Positions 18,033 through 27,875 of a stretch of DNA of 64,000 nt are shown here, piece by piece. The stretch's first letter is position 1; each line of letters starts with the position of its first letter. The stretch lies in NCBI RefSeq assembly GCF_000515255.1, contig NZ_KI911559.1, forward strand, positions 3,228,693-3,292,692, given 5' to 3'. Under the pieces are notes generated by a model, which saw only the letters and a list, made by a program, of their open reading frames with translations, was not told the DNA's origin and searched no databases. This stretch comes from Rhodovibrio salinarum DSM 9154. Its GTDB lineage: Bacteria; Pseudomonadota; Alphaproteobacteria; Kiloniellales; Rhodovibrionaceae. Both the position numbers and the translations under genes were made by a program.

Positions 18033-20221
18033 GCCTCGCTGCTGCAGCCCCACGTGCCCAAAGTCCAGCCCCTGGGGCGGGCCAACTGCCCGACGTTCTG
18101 CCACCCCTTCGTCCCGACCTGGAACTCCTGGAGGCCCCGCAGGCCGCCGACGGCAGCCCCAGCTGGACGATCCACGATCCGGTGCGCAACAGCTTTTTCC
18201 GGATCGGCCATACCGCCTTCCAGCTACTCGCCAACTGGGACCTGGGCGACCCCCGGGACGTTCTGGAACGGGTCAACGCCGCCACGCCGGTGCAGGTCGA
18301 CGCGGGCCAGCTGCAGCAACTCCTGCGTTTCCTGTCGGCCAACCAGTTGGTCCAGACAGGCGGCCAACTCGACCTGCAGGATCACCTGCGCCGGCTGGCG
18401 CAGCAGAAGCGCAGTCCCTGGAGCTGGCTGCTGCATCGCTATCTGTTTTTCCGCATCCCGCTGGTACGTCCCGACGGCTTCCTGACCGCGACCCTGCCCC
18501 TGGTGCGCCCACTGATGCGCCGGGGGTTCATGCGGCTGTGCCTGGCCCTCGGCATCATCGGCCTACTGCTGGCGCTCCGCCAATGGGAGACGTTCACCCA
18601 CACCTTTGTCAGCTTTCTGAGCTGGCAAGGCGCGGTGGCGTTCGCAGCAACGCTGGCCGTGACCAAGGTGCCGCACGAATTGGCGCACGGCTACATGGCG
18701 AAAGCCTACGGCTGTCGGGTGCGCACCATGGGGGTCGCCTTCCTGGTGTTCTATCCGGTGCTGTTCACCGATACGACGGACGCCTGGCGCCTGGTGTCGC
18801 GGCGGCAACGGCTGATGATCGGCGCGGCCGGCATGCTGGCGGAGGTGATGCTGGCGTTGCTCGCAACCTTCGCCTGGTCCTTCCTGCCCGACGGGATGCT
18901 GCGCTCGGGTGCGTTCCTGCTGGCGACCGTAACCTGGACCATGACACTGCTGGTGAACCTCAACCCCTTCATGCGGTTCGACGGCTATTACCTGCTGTCC
19001 GATTGGCTAGGGGTACAGAACCTTCAAGCGCGGGGCTTCGCGCTTGGCCGCTGGAAGCTGCGGGAACTTCTGTTCGGTTTCGGCGCGCCGCCACCGGAGC
19101 GGTGGGACCGCCGCACCGGACGTTTGCTACTGCTATACGCGTACAGCACCTGGATCTGGCGGTTCTTCCTGTTCCTTGGGATCGCGATCCTGGTCTACCA
19201 CTTCTTCTTCAAGGTGCTGGGCCTGTTCCTGATGGCGGTCGAGCTGAGTTGGTTTATCGCCCGGCCGATCGCTCAGGAGTTGGCGCAGTGGTGGCAACGG
19301 AGGCGGGCCATGCGCCTGAACCGCAACCTCATCGCAACGCTCGCCGCACTGGCTGGCGTGGTCCTGTTACTCACCTGGCCATGGCAAAGTCGCGTGCCCG
19401 TGCCGGCCGTGCTGCAGGCGGGTCAGCACACTGCCCTGTTCCCGCCCGTGCCCGCGCGTCTGGTCGACATCGCGGCCAGGGATAGCGCCCAGGTTCAACA
19501 GGGGGATCTGCTGTACCGCCTGGACTCGCCGGAGCTGGAACACGCGCTGCGCCAGACCCAAAAGCGCATCGCGCTGGCCGAACAGCTGCTGCGACGTCAG
19601 GCGGCGAGCGCGGAGACACTGGGCCGCCTGACCGTGCTGGAACAGGAGTTGGCCGCCGACCGGACACGGCTGGACGGCCTGCGGGCACAACAAGCGCGGC
19701 TCTCGGTGCGCGCACCGATCGCAGGCAGGTTGAGCGACGTGCCCCCGGAGCTGGCCACCGGACAGTGGATCACGCGCGAGCAGACGCTGGGGCGGATCAT
19801 CGGCACGAGCCCGGCACGCCTGCGCGGCTATGTCCGGGCGCGTGACGTCGCCCGCTTCGAGGCCGGCGCGGCAGGCCGTTTCTACCCTCAGGATCCAGCA
19901 CGCGCGCCGATCGATGTCAGAGTTGGCGCACGCGAAACGGTCAACGCCAGCCGACTGGAAATCCCGTATCTGGCCGCGACCTACGGCGGCGGGATCGAGA
20001 CCGAACGTCGACAGACCCGTGACGCCGCGGCCGAGATCGCCGGCAGCGGTCTGGTGCCGCACACGCCCGTCTACCGCGTCGAGATGGCGCCACGCGCAGA
20101 CCAAGCCGCGCCCGAGCAGGTCGTGCCCGGCACCGTCATGGTCGACGGCACGGGACGCAGCCTGATTGCCCGAGCCTGGCGCAGTGCGGCCGCCGTGCTG
20201 ATCCGGGAAAGCGGTTTCTGA
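18029..20221 (+). CDS. PqqD-like/M50 metalloprotease/HlyD fusion protein
   Basis: Start chosen at 18029, giving an ATGA overlap with the previous stop; an in-frame ATG at 18017 is the alternative. The 730-residue protein has three parts. Residues about 41-112 look like a PqqD/RRE-type winged helix (PSWTIHDPVRNSFFRIGHTA, then a leucine-rich helix). Residues about 165-430 are a membrane M50/site-2 protease core with HELAH (216-220) and NPFMRFDGYY (312-321), i.e. both zinc-site motifs. The C-terminus (about 440-730) is a HlyD-like adaptor with helix, lipoyl strands and coiled coil. It stands where a type I system has its ABC transporter. It could process or recognise the LEPR-XLL region of the giant protein; that is inference. 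Catalytic residues look intact. Confidence 0.83.
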   Translation: MSLAAAAPRAQSPAPGAGQLPDVLPPLRPDLELLEAPQAADGSPSWTIHDPVRNSFFRIGHTAFQLLANWDLGDPRDVLERVNAATPVQVDAGQLQQLLRFLSANQLVQTGGQLDLQDHLRRLAQQKRSPWSWLLHRYLFFRIPLVRPDGFLTATLPLVRPLMRRGFMRLCLALGIIGLLLALRQWETFTHTFVSFLSWQGAVAFAATLAVTKVPHELAHGYMAKAYGCRVRTMGVAFLVFYPVLFTDTTDAWRLVSRRQRLMIGAAGMLAEVMLALLATFAWSFLPDGMLRSGAFLLATVTWTMTLLVNLNPFMRFDGYYLLSDWLGVQNLQARGFALGRWKLRELLFGFGAPPPERWDRRTGRLLLLYAYSTWIWRFFLFLGIAILVYHFFFKVLGLFLMAVELSWFIARPIAQELAQWWQRRRAMRLNRNLIATLAALAGVVLLLTWPWQSRVPVPAVLQAGQHTALFPPVPARLVDIAARDSAQVQQGDLLYRLDSPELEHALRQTQKRIALAEQLLRRQAASAETLGRLTVLEQELAADRTRLDGLRAQQARLSVRAPIAGRLSDVPPELATGQWITREQTLGRIIGTSPARLRGYVRARDVARFEAGAAGRFYPQDPARAPIDVRVGARETVNASRLEIPYLAATYGGGIETERRQTRDAAAEIAGSGLVPHTPVYRVEMAPRADQAAPEQVVPGTVMVDGTGRSLIARAWRSAAAVLIRESGF

Positions 20222-20243
20222 ACGCCAGCGTTACCAGCCACCG

Positions 20244-20402
20244 TCACCGCTTTGCGATAATCCAGACGGCGTGCACGATGCCCGGGATATAGCCAAGCAG
20301 GGTGAGCAGGATGTTGAGCCAGAATTGACCGCCCAGGCCAACCTGGAGGAACACGCCCAACGGTGGGAGTAGGATGGCGAAGATGATGCGAATGATGTCC
20401 AT
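20244..20402 (-). CDS. YqaE/Pmp3 family membrane peptide
   Basis: A 52-residue gene found by reading the reverse strand. The translation begins MDIIRIIFAILLPPLGVFLQ, continues VGLGGQFWLNILLTLLGYIP and ends GIVHAVWIIAKR, a full-length and nearly perfect Pmp3/UPF0057 protein: two membrane helices with the LPPLGVF and LGYIPGIVHA motifs. Members influence membrane potential and salt or cold tolerance in yeast and plants and are stress-induced in bacteria. It lies between the convergent export operon and the same-strand lipid kinase gene. Confidence 0.92.
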   Translation of the reverse strand: MDIIRIIFAILLPPLGVFLQVGLGGQFWLNILLTLLGYIPGIVHAVWIIAKR

Positions 20403-20533
20403 ATTCGTATAGATACGAGCGACCCATCAGGACTGCAAGGCATACCAGAAAGCGTCACACGTCTGATCCAGGCCGTGCGCCTTGTGTCCCGATCGTGCGT
20501 CAACGCCCAAGCACGCGCCGGCTCGCAGCGCCG

Positions 20534-21430
20534 CTAAGGCTCGACCGAGGGCGGCAGACGGACCCAGACCGCATTGCGGTGCAGCTTGAAGGTCGCGGGC
20601 GTGCGACTGACGATCTCACCGTCGGCGTTGACCCGCTTGGGCTTGGCTGGCGTCTCGACGTGGAACTCACGCGCCCGAAGGTTCGTCACACTGCGCCAAG
20701 CATTGTGGGTGCCACGCATAAACGCAGGGAACAGGATCGGCAGGCGCCACAGCGGCTGCGGTTCCAGGCTGTAGAGGTCCAACCGTCCGTCATCGATCGA
20801 GGCGTCGGCGTGCACCCGTACCCCACCGCCATGACGCACCCCGTTGCCGACCGTGAGCTGGATCGAATTCAACGTCACCAGCTCGCCGTCACAGGTCACG
20901 TAGGCGCGGAAATTCCGCCGGGCCCGCGTCAGATCCAGCAATGTCAGCAGATAGCTGAACACCCCGTAGCGCTTCGGACCGGCCTCCAGGCGTTCGGCGA
21001 CGTCGACGCTCAGGCCGATACTGGCGGCGTTATAGAAGGTGTGGCCGTTGACCTCCCCGACGTCGATGTCCTCGAGCCGGCCGGTCCGGGCGAGCTCTGC
21101 CGCCGCGATCAGGTCACGCGGGATGCCCAGCGTACGCGCGAGATCGTTCGCGGTGCCAAGCGGCAGGATCACCATCGGCAGACCGGTCTGCATGAAGGCC
21201 GGCGCGACACTGGACAGCGTGCCATCGCCGCCGCCCACCGCGACCTGGTCGACCTCGTTCGACAGCTCGACGATCCGCATCGCCATCCGGTCGGGATCGT
21301 CCGCAATCTCGCGTATCACCGATCCCGCCGGACCCAAGGCCTGTTCGATCTCATCCAGCTGGTTCTCGAGCTGCGCGGCCTTCGCACGCGGCAGGATCAA
21401 TAGGATCCGCCCGGTTTGCTTCGTCGTCAC
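20534..21430 (-). CDS. Diacylglycerol/sphingosine kinase family lipid kinase (YegS-like)
   Basis: The nucleotide-binding GGGDGT (residues 66-71) and PLGTANDLART (about 88-98) of the DAGK catalytic domain are both present, followed by the second domain (IDVGEVNGHTFYNAASIGLS, then LTVGNGVRHGGG). The start is taken as the GTG at 21430, which has GGGGGAA a few bases upstream and begins MTTKQTGRILLIL, the usual first strand; a longer frame to 21499 is also open. The enzyme phosphorylates a lipid such as diacylglycerol or phosphatidylglycerol; the exact lipid is unknown. Three CGTACGC repeats lie just upstream of the chosen start. Confidence 0.85.
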   Translation of the reverse strand: MTTKQTGRILLILPRAKAAQLENQLDEIEQALGPAGSVIREIADDPDRMAMRIVELSNEVDQVAVGGGDGTLSSVAPAFMQTGLPMVILPLGTANDLARTLGIPRDLIAAAELARTGRLEDIDVGEVNGHTFYNAASIGLSVDVAERLEAGPKRYGVFSYLLTLLDLTRARRNFRAYVTCDGELVTLNSIQLTVGNGVRHGGGVRVHADASIDDGRLDLYSLEPQPLWRLPILFPAFMRGTHNAWRSVTNLRAREFHVETPAKPKRVNADGEIVSRTPATFKLHRNAVWVRLPPSVEP

Positions 21431-21446
21431 GTGGTCGTTCCCCCAC

Positions 21447-21482
21447 CGTACGCCGACACGTACGCACAGACGTACGCGGCTC
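21447..21482. repeat. Three 12-bp tandem repeats with CGTACGC core
   Basis: CGTACG occurs at 21447, 21459 and 21471, exactly 12 bp apart, each followed by C, giving three tandem 12-bp units (CGTACGCCGACA, CGTACGCACAGA, CGTACGCGGCTC). They lie 17-52 bases upstream of the lipid kinase GTG. Palindromic cores at near one helical turn could be an operator. If translation starts at 21499 instead, they encode an arginine/valine repeat. Confidence 0.55.
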
Positions 21483-21912
21483 ATCGTATGCTTGGACACC
21501 TGACTAGCTATACATACGATCGCGGCGCAAAAACCCTAAGGCGACCGCAGCCTCAGAAAACTCACGCACGAGAGAATATAGGCGAGCTGCGCATTCCCAA
21601 CACCGGCCGGCATCCGACCCTGCCTCGTACAACATCAGTATGCCGACCAACCGTACGCCCAACCTGCTGTCAACAGACATGTTCTCGGCACGATCCGCCC
21701 GATCGGAAAGGCAGAACTGTCAACTTGGCGATCGAACGGATTTAGCATGGCCGCCGACACCTACTTGCCAAAGCGCTCAGACGAACACCCAGGACACGGT
21801 ACAAGGCCGTTTCCATGCTAGGCTTGCGCCCAAAAAAGACGCGCAGCTTCTTCCGCAGAACTGCAGATTGTCTTAAGGAGCTTGTTAAAGCCGGGGGATA
21901 TGAAGCGGGGAG
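21483..21912. other. Divergent intergenic region
   Basis: About 430 bases between the lipid kinase gene and the SPOR gene, lower in GC than the flanking genes. Promoters for both must lie here. Short frames in this stretch have no Shine-Dalgarno sequences and no family features. Confidence 0.4.
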
Positions 21913-22659
21913 ATGGAGCGCTTGCGGATGAGGGCGCAACGTCAATCAGGAGCTGATCGGCACACCCACGCGCGTCGGCTGTCAGCCGACCATGCGCTAC
22001 TGGCCAGCGCCTGGCTGCTGGTACTGGCCTGCTGTGGGGGGATCGTGGGCTGGCTGGCCTATGCCGACGCCCCGCCACACCCTCCGGTCATAACCGCGAC
22101 CCTGCACACCGGCGACCTGCCCGCCCCATCACCTCCCAAAGCCGATCTCGTGGACGAGGAGGTCTCTCCCTGGACCCTGCATTTGGCCGCGCAGGACATC
22201 CTGACTTCGTCACCGGACGGCCCGGAGGCCACAAACGACGCTGACGCTGAACCGGAAACGCCGGCCGACACAGCCGAGATCAGCACGCCCCCCATATCCG
22301 ACCTGCAAGTCGCCGCGCGCACGGACGACGCGCAGGGGACCGACGCCGCCAATTCGTCCTCCGCCCCGCCCTTGCCGCCGGCTGTCCCGCAAAGCGATGC
22401 GCCGCGCGTGATCGAAACGACGGAAGCCGGGCGCTACAGCGTTCAAGTCGGGGCATTCAGAGAGATCGAGAATGCGATCGCGCGCGCCCAGCAATTAAGC
22501 CAGGCCGGCTATGACGTGCGCATCGTACACGCCTTCGCCACCCGCAGCCGGCTCTACATGGTCCGGCTGGGGCAATTCGACGCCCGGCCAGCGGCGATGG
22601 CCTATGCCCGCCAGCTGGCTCAAGACGTCAAGGTGGAGACCTGGCCGGTCCGCAATTAG
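21913..22659 (+). CDS. SPOR domain membrane protein
   Basis: The 248-residue protein has a short cytoplasmic N-terminus, one membrane helix (about 29-51, LLASAWLLVLACCGGIVGWL), a long Pro/Ala/Asp-rich periplasmic linker, and a C-terminal SPOR domain (about 172-245) with YSVQVGAFREIENAIARAQQ, YDVRIVHAF and YMVRLGQFDARPAA. SPOR domains bind denuded glycan strands at division sites, so the protein probably acts at the septum or in wall remodelling. An ATG at 21928 with GGAG nine bases upstream is an alternative start. It is convergent with the aminopeptidase gene. Confidence 0.88.
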   Translation: MERLRMRAQRQSGADRHTHARRLSADHALLASAWLLVLACCGGIVGWLAYADAPPHPPVITATLHTGDLPAPSPPKADLVDEEVSPWTLHLAAQDILTSSPDGPEATNDADAEPETPADTAEISTPPISDLQVAARTDDAQGTDAANSSSAPPLPPAVPQSDAPRVIETTEAGRYSVQVGAFREIENAIARAQQLSQAGYDVRIVHAFATRSRLYMVRLGQFDARPAAMAYARQLAQDVKVETWPVRN

Positions 22660-22672
22660 CTTCCAGGCAGCC

Positions 22673-22691
22673 GCATCGACGCTGTCGATGC
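22673..22691. terminator. Hairpin between convergent genes
   Basis: GCATCGAC and GTCGATGC form a perfect 8-bp stem with a 3-base loop in the gap between the SPOR and aminopeptidase genes. There is no T-run on either side, so termination is only likely by position. Confidence 0.4.
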
Positions 22692-22699
22692 CCGTCGGA

Positions 22700-24094
<1,395 letters not shown>

Positions 24095-24227
24095 CGGCTT
24101 GGGCCTCGTGCAGCGGTACGTGCCAAAAGACAGATTGGTTCGGACGCGAACGCGCCCGGAGAGCGGCTTAGCGCAGGACGGGCCAAGGATAAAGCCTGCT
24201 TGCGGGTGGGAAGGATGCGCGCGAAGG

Positions 24228-25334
24228 CTACTCGGTACCGATCAAACCGCGCTCGACATAGTATTTACGCGCGCCCGGATGCAACGGCACCCCAAGGCCA
24301 TCAAGCGCGGTTTCCAGCCGGATGCGTGATCCCTTGGGATGTCCGTTGTCGAGCAGACGGCGGGTGCTTGGATGCCAGAGCGCCTGGGTGATTTCGTAGA
24401 TCGTGTCCGCATCGGCCTCCGCGCCCACCAGCCACTGCGCGCCAACCGCCAGGGTCTCGGTTTGCGGGATATTGCGGTAGGTCCCGGCGGGGATGCCATG
24501 TGCGGCAAAGAAGGGATAGGTACGGTGCAATTGTGCCGCCGGTTCGCCGCGGATCGGCAACAGCGTGATGGGAACGTCGCGCGCCAGATTGGCGATCGCG
24601 TTAGCGGGCGTGCCGGCGACGAAGAAGAAGCCGTCCAACTCGTTGCGCCGCACGGCGTCAGCCGCCTGACCAGCGGGCAGGCTGCTCACCTGCAGATCGT
24701 CCGGCGAAAGACCGTACGCCTTCAAGATCAGTTCGGCGTCGACCCGGGTGCCCGAACCTTCCCGGTCAAGCGAGATTCGCTTGCCCGCAAGGTCGGCGAC
24801 CTCCAGCACGCCCGCATCCCGACGGATCACGAGATGCAGCGCTTCCGGGTAGAGGTTCGCGATCGCGCGCAAGTTGTCCATCGGACCGCGGTCGGCAAAC
24901 AGCCCCTCGCCCTTGTATGCCCAGAAGGCGACATCCGCCTGAACGAAACCGGAATCGAGGCTGCCCTGGTGAATCGCCTGGACGTTGGCGACCGACCCCT
25001 CGGTCGACTGCACCACCGCGATCATCCCCGGCACGCCACAGCTGCCGCCGGTATCGCACGAACGGCTCCCGGGCGGATTGCTGATCGCGTTCGCGATGAT
25101 GCCGCCGATCGGATAGTAGGTCCCGGCAGTACTGGCCGTCCCGATCCGGAAAAAGCGCAGTTGCTCCGCCCCATAGTTCTGGGCCCGCAGCCCCGTGGGC
25201 AGGAACAGGGCACCAGCGGTACCGGCCAGACCCGCAAGCAGATGCAAGCGCCCACGCTCGGGCACACGCCCGTCTCGTGACCCGGTTGCGGACGCGTCGT
25301 GACGATCGCGGCGACGGCCGATGACTCGGATCAC
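24228..25334 (-). CDS. TAXI family TRAP transporter solute-binding protein
   Basis: The start is the GTG at 25334 with GGGAGGT seven bases before it; the longer frame lacks a Shine-Dalgarno sequence. A hydrophobic export signal (LHLLAGLAGTAGALFLPTGL, cleaved near RAQ) leads into the TAXI signature FRIGTASTAGTYYPIGG. The rest follows the family: VQSTEGSVANVQAIHQGSLD, FVQADVAFWAY, and ISLDREGSGTRVDAELIL. It captures a small organic acid or amino acid in the periplasm for a TRAP permease. No permease gene (DctQM type) is adjacent, so its partner lies elsewhere or is lost. The neighbour 127 bases away is another orphan binding protein, divergent. Confidence 0.88.
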   Translation of the reverse strand: MIRVIGRRRDRHDASATGSRDGRVPERGRLHLLAGLAGTAGALFLPTGLRAQNYGAEQLRFFRIGTASTAGTYYPIGGIIANAISNPPGSRSCDTGGSCGVPGMIAVVQSTEGSVANVQAIHQGSLDSGFVQADVAFWAYKGEGLFADRGPMDNLRAIANLYPEALHLVIRRDAGVLEVADLAGKRISLDREGSGTRVDAELILKAYGLSPDDLQVSSLPAGQAADAVRRNELDGFFFVAGTPANAIANLARDVPITLLPIRGEPAAQLHRTYPFFAAHGIPAGTYRNIPQTETLAVGAQWLVGAEADADTIYEITQALWHPSTRRLLDNGHPKGSRIRLETALDGLGVPLHPGARKYYVERGLIGTE

Positions 25335-25461
25335 GGTCTGGACCTCCCAAGACAAGGGTAAGCACGCGCGGACACGAAGCGAAACTGCCATTCGTATAAC
25401 AGCGCCGGCGACAATCTCGACTTTCTAAACCTATCAGGCCTATCCCGGCCCTGCCAGTTGC

Positions 25462-26478
25462 ATGACCGATCCATCGCTTGCCGTAATATCTGGCGAACGA
25501 CATATCGGAACCATGGCATGGCCCCTGCTCTCGCTCAGTTTCCCTTGTCTGTGTCGATGCGCCATCGGACTCGCGGGGCTGCTGTTGGCGCACGCGACTG
25601 TTGTCGGATCGGCGATGGCCGAAAAGATGGAACACGCCGACCTCACCCCCATCCGTGCTGCCTATCCGGCCGCATCTAACACCATCGAGCTGGGCCATAC
25701 CGCTAGCGTGACCGATACCGTGACGGCCGAGATGATCGCCCAGGTGCTCCGCCAGCGTCTGGGCTATCATGTACACTTGGTGCTGGCCGACGTGGCGTTC
25801 CTGTATAGCGCGCTGGGAAACAAGCGGATCGACGTATTCCCGGGCGCCTGGACACCGGACACGCACGCCGTCTTCCTCAAGCGTCTCGAAGGTCGCACCC
25901 AGACACTGGGCACGCTGAGTTACCGCGCCCGGGTCGGCTGGCTGGTCCCGGATACGATACCCGCGACCCAAACCGTGATCGGGCTGGACGACCTGCGCGC
26001 GCCAGCTATCCGGCAACGGTTCGCGGGCCGGATCCATGTCGGGGAGGCCGGCTCCGGCCTCGTGCGTCTGTCCGAACGGGCACGCGCGCTCTATCGCCTC
26101 AAGGACTGGTCGCTCGTCCCGTCAAGCCAGGCGGGCGCAACCTTGGCTCTCAAGCGCGCGGGCAAGCGTGGGGACCCCATCATCGCGACCGGGCGCAAAC
26201 CGCACTGGGTTTTGGGCGCTCTCAATGTACGGTTCTTGGAGGACCCGAAGCGGGCGTTCGGCGGACCACAGCGCATCCGCATCCTCGGCCACCGCACGTT
26301 CACGGCCGACCATCCCTGGGCGGCGCAGGTACTCTCCCGCATCAACCTCCCGCCGGAGCTGCTGCAAAAGCTGGTGACCTCGGCCCACCAGCAAAGCGTT
26401 GATACGGCTGTCGACGCCTTTCTGGCGCAACATGGCAGCCGTGTCAGATACTGGGTCACCGGCCGGATCGGCCGGTAA
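25462..26478 (+). CDS. Glycine betaine/choline-type (OpuAC) substrate-binding protein
   Basis: After a hydrophobic export region (CAIGLAGLLLAHATVVGSAMA) the protein has the OpuAC/ChoX-type binding fold: IELGHTASVTDTVTAEMIAQ, the IDVFPGAWTPD loop, and GRIHVGEAGSGLVRLSE. Aromatic residues in FPGAW and the KPHWVLGA loop fit quaternary-amine recognition. The ATG at 25462 is the longest start; an internal ATG at 25513 is equally possible and would place the signal nearer the N-terminus. There is no ABC permease or ATPase next to it. Likely role: capture of choline or betaine for osmoprotection; substrate not proven. Confidence 0.83.
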   Translation: MTDPSLAVISGERHIGTMAWPLLSLSFPCLCRCAIGLAGLLLAHATVVGSAMAEKMEHADLTPIRAAYPAASNTIELGHTASVTDTVTAEMIAQVLRQRLGYHVHLVLADVAFLYSALGNKRIDVFPGAWTPDTHAVFLKRLEGRTQTLGTLSYRARVGWLVPDTIPATQTVIGLDDLRAPAIRQRFAGRIHVGEAGSGLVRLSERARALYRLKDWSLVPSSQAGATLALKRAGKRGDPIIATGRKPHWVLGALNVRFLEDPKRAFGGPQRIRILGHRTFTADHPWAAQVLSRINLPPELLQKLVTSAHQQSVDTAVDAFLAQHGSRVRYWVTGRIGR

Positions 26479-26644
26479 TCGACCCGCCGCGCGCTTGCGC
26501 AAATTCCCACCAGCCCGTAGACGGGAGATCGGCGCAACGCAGCTACGCGCGCGGCGCGTCGGTCCCACCGCGGCTGCGTGCTATGTGTGATCTCTTGCGC
26601 CGCTTCCCGCCCGCCAACGATCATCCAGTCTGGATATCAAACAG

Positions 26645-27385
26645 ATGTCGAGCAGCGGTCAGGAATCAGCCGAGCCCAAACGCCGTCCAGCACGCGAGCG
26701 GATCGGGTTCGGGCTGGCCGGCATGCGCTATGGGGCGCGCGAGATGGCGGTGCTGGCGGTAACCGCCGTCGGCCCGTTCGCGGTCGCGTTCGGCGTTGCC
26801 GCACAGCAGGGCGGCATGGACGCGCTCGGCGCTGCTTTGATGACCGGGTTGGTATTCGCCGGCGCCTCGCAGTTCGCCGCGCTCGGTCTATGGCAAGAGC
26901 CGCTGCCCGTGTTCTCCATCCTGCTCGCCACCGTGGCGGTGAATTCCCGTTTTCTGCTGATGGGCGCGGCCCTACGGCCGTGGATCGCCCACCTGCCGGG
27001 CTGGAAGGTCTATCCCAGCCTGTTCTTCCTGGTCGATCCCGTTTGGGCGAAATCGCTCAAGGAGTTCGACGACGGGATGGACGATGCCGGATTTATCATC
27101 GGCGCGGGCCTGGTCTTTTGGGTCGTCTGGACCGTGTTCACAATGGCAGGCTACGCACTGGGCGGCGGAATCGGCGATCCGGCCCGCTGGGGCATCGACG
27201 TGCTGATGCCAGCCTTCTTTGCCATCATCCTAACCGGCATGTGGCGCGGGCCAGGCGATGCGTTGCCATGGGGCGTCGCCGCCGCCACCGCACTGATCGC
27301 CGCGCAACTGCTGCCTGGGATGTGGTTCGTCGTCCTGGGCGGAATCGCCGGGGGACTGACCGGGGCGTTGCGCGATGAGCGCTGA
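26645..27385 (+). CDS. azlC: AzlC family branched-chain amino acid exporter, large subunit
   Basis: The 246-residue membrane protein carries the AzlC pattern: GARDMA-like GAREMAVLAVTAVGPFAVAF, then LVFAGASQFAALGLW and VNSRFLLMGAALRPW, with about seven helices. AzlC with AzlD exports branched-chain amino acids or analogues. The downstream azlD-like gene overlaps it by 11 bases, the usual two-subunit arrangement, which strengthens the call. Confidence 0.9.
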   Translation: MSSSGQESAEPKRRPARERIGFGLAGMRYGAREMAVLAVTAVGPFAVAFGVAAQQGGMDALGAALMTGLVFAGASQFAALGLWQEPLPVFSILLATVAVNSRFLLMGAALRPWIAHLPGWKVYPSLFFLVDPVWAKSLKEFDDGMDDAGFIIGAGLVFWVVWTVFTMAGYALGGGIGDPARWGIDVLMPAFFAIILTGMWRGPGDALPWGVAAATALIAAQLLPGMWFVVLGGIAGGLTGALRDER

Positions 27386-27692
27386 AACCTGGGGCCTCGG
27401 CCCCTACGCCGTGATCGGGTTGATGTCGGTGGCAACCTATCTGCTGCGCGCCGGCGGCTTGTTCCTCACCAAGCGGGTGCCCCTAACCCCACGGATCGAG
27501 CGATTTCTGGAATACCTTGCCGGCTCGATCCTGATCTCTTTGGTGGTTGCGCTGGCGATTAAAGGCGGTGTCGTCACCAGCCTGGCCGTACTGACCGCCA
27601 CGGCTGTGGTGCTGCTCACCCGCCGCAGCATTCCGGCGATTTTCGCGGCTGTAACGCTGGCTGCTGGCCTGCGTGGGCTCGGCCTGTTCTAG
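27375..27692 (+). CDS. azlD: AzlD family small subunit
   Basis: This 105-residue protein has four hydrophobic segments and the AzlD features MSVATYLLRAGGLFLTKRV and FLEYLAGSILISLVVALAI. It begins inside the end of azlC (11-base overlap), so its translation is coupled. It is the partner required for export by AzlC. Confidence 0.9.
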   Translation: MSAETWGLGPYAVIGLMSVATYLLRAGGLFLTKRVPLTPRIERFLEYLAGSILISLVVALAIKGGVVTSLAVLTATAVVLLTRRSIPAIFAAVTLAAGLRGLGLF

Positions 27693-27875
27693 CTGGCGCA
27701 CTCAGCACGTACATCCGCTGGCGACATTTCGGCAGCGGCGGATGGCAACAGGCTGCGCACGCTCTGACACGCAAGAGCGGAACTTCTCCCCGCGTTCACC
27801 TGTTGCAAACCGGCGAGCCAACCAAGCGCACGCTGCGCCATGAGCTCACGCAACACGCGGACAGGAGAAACCGAG

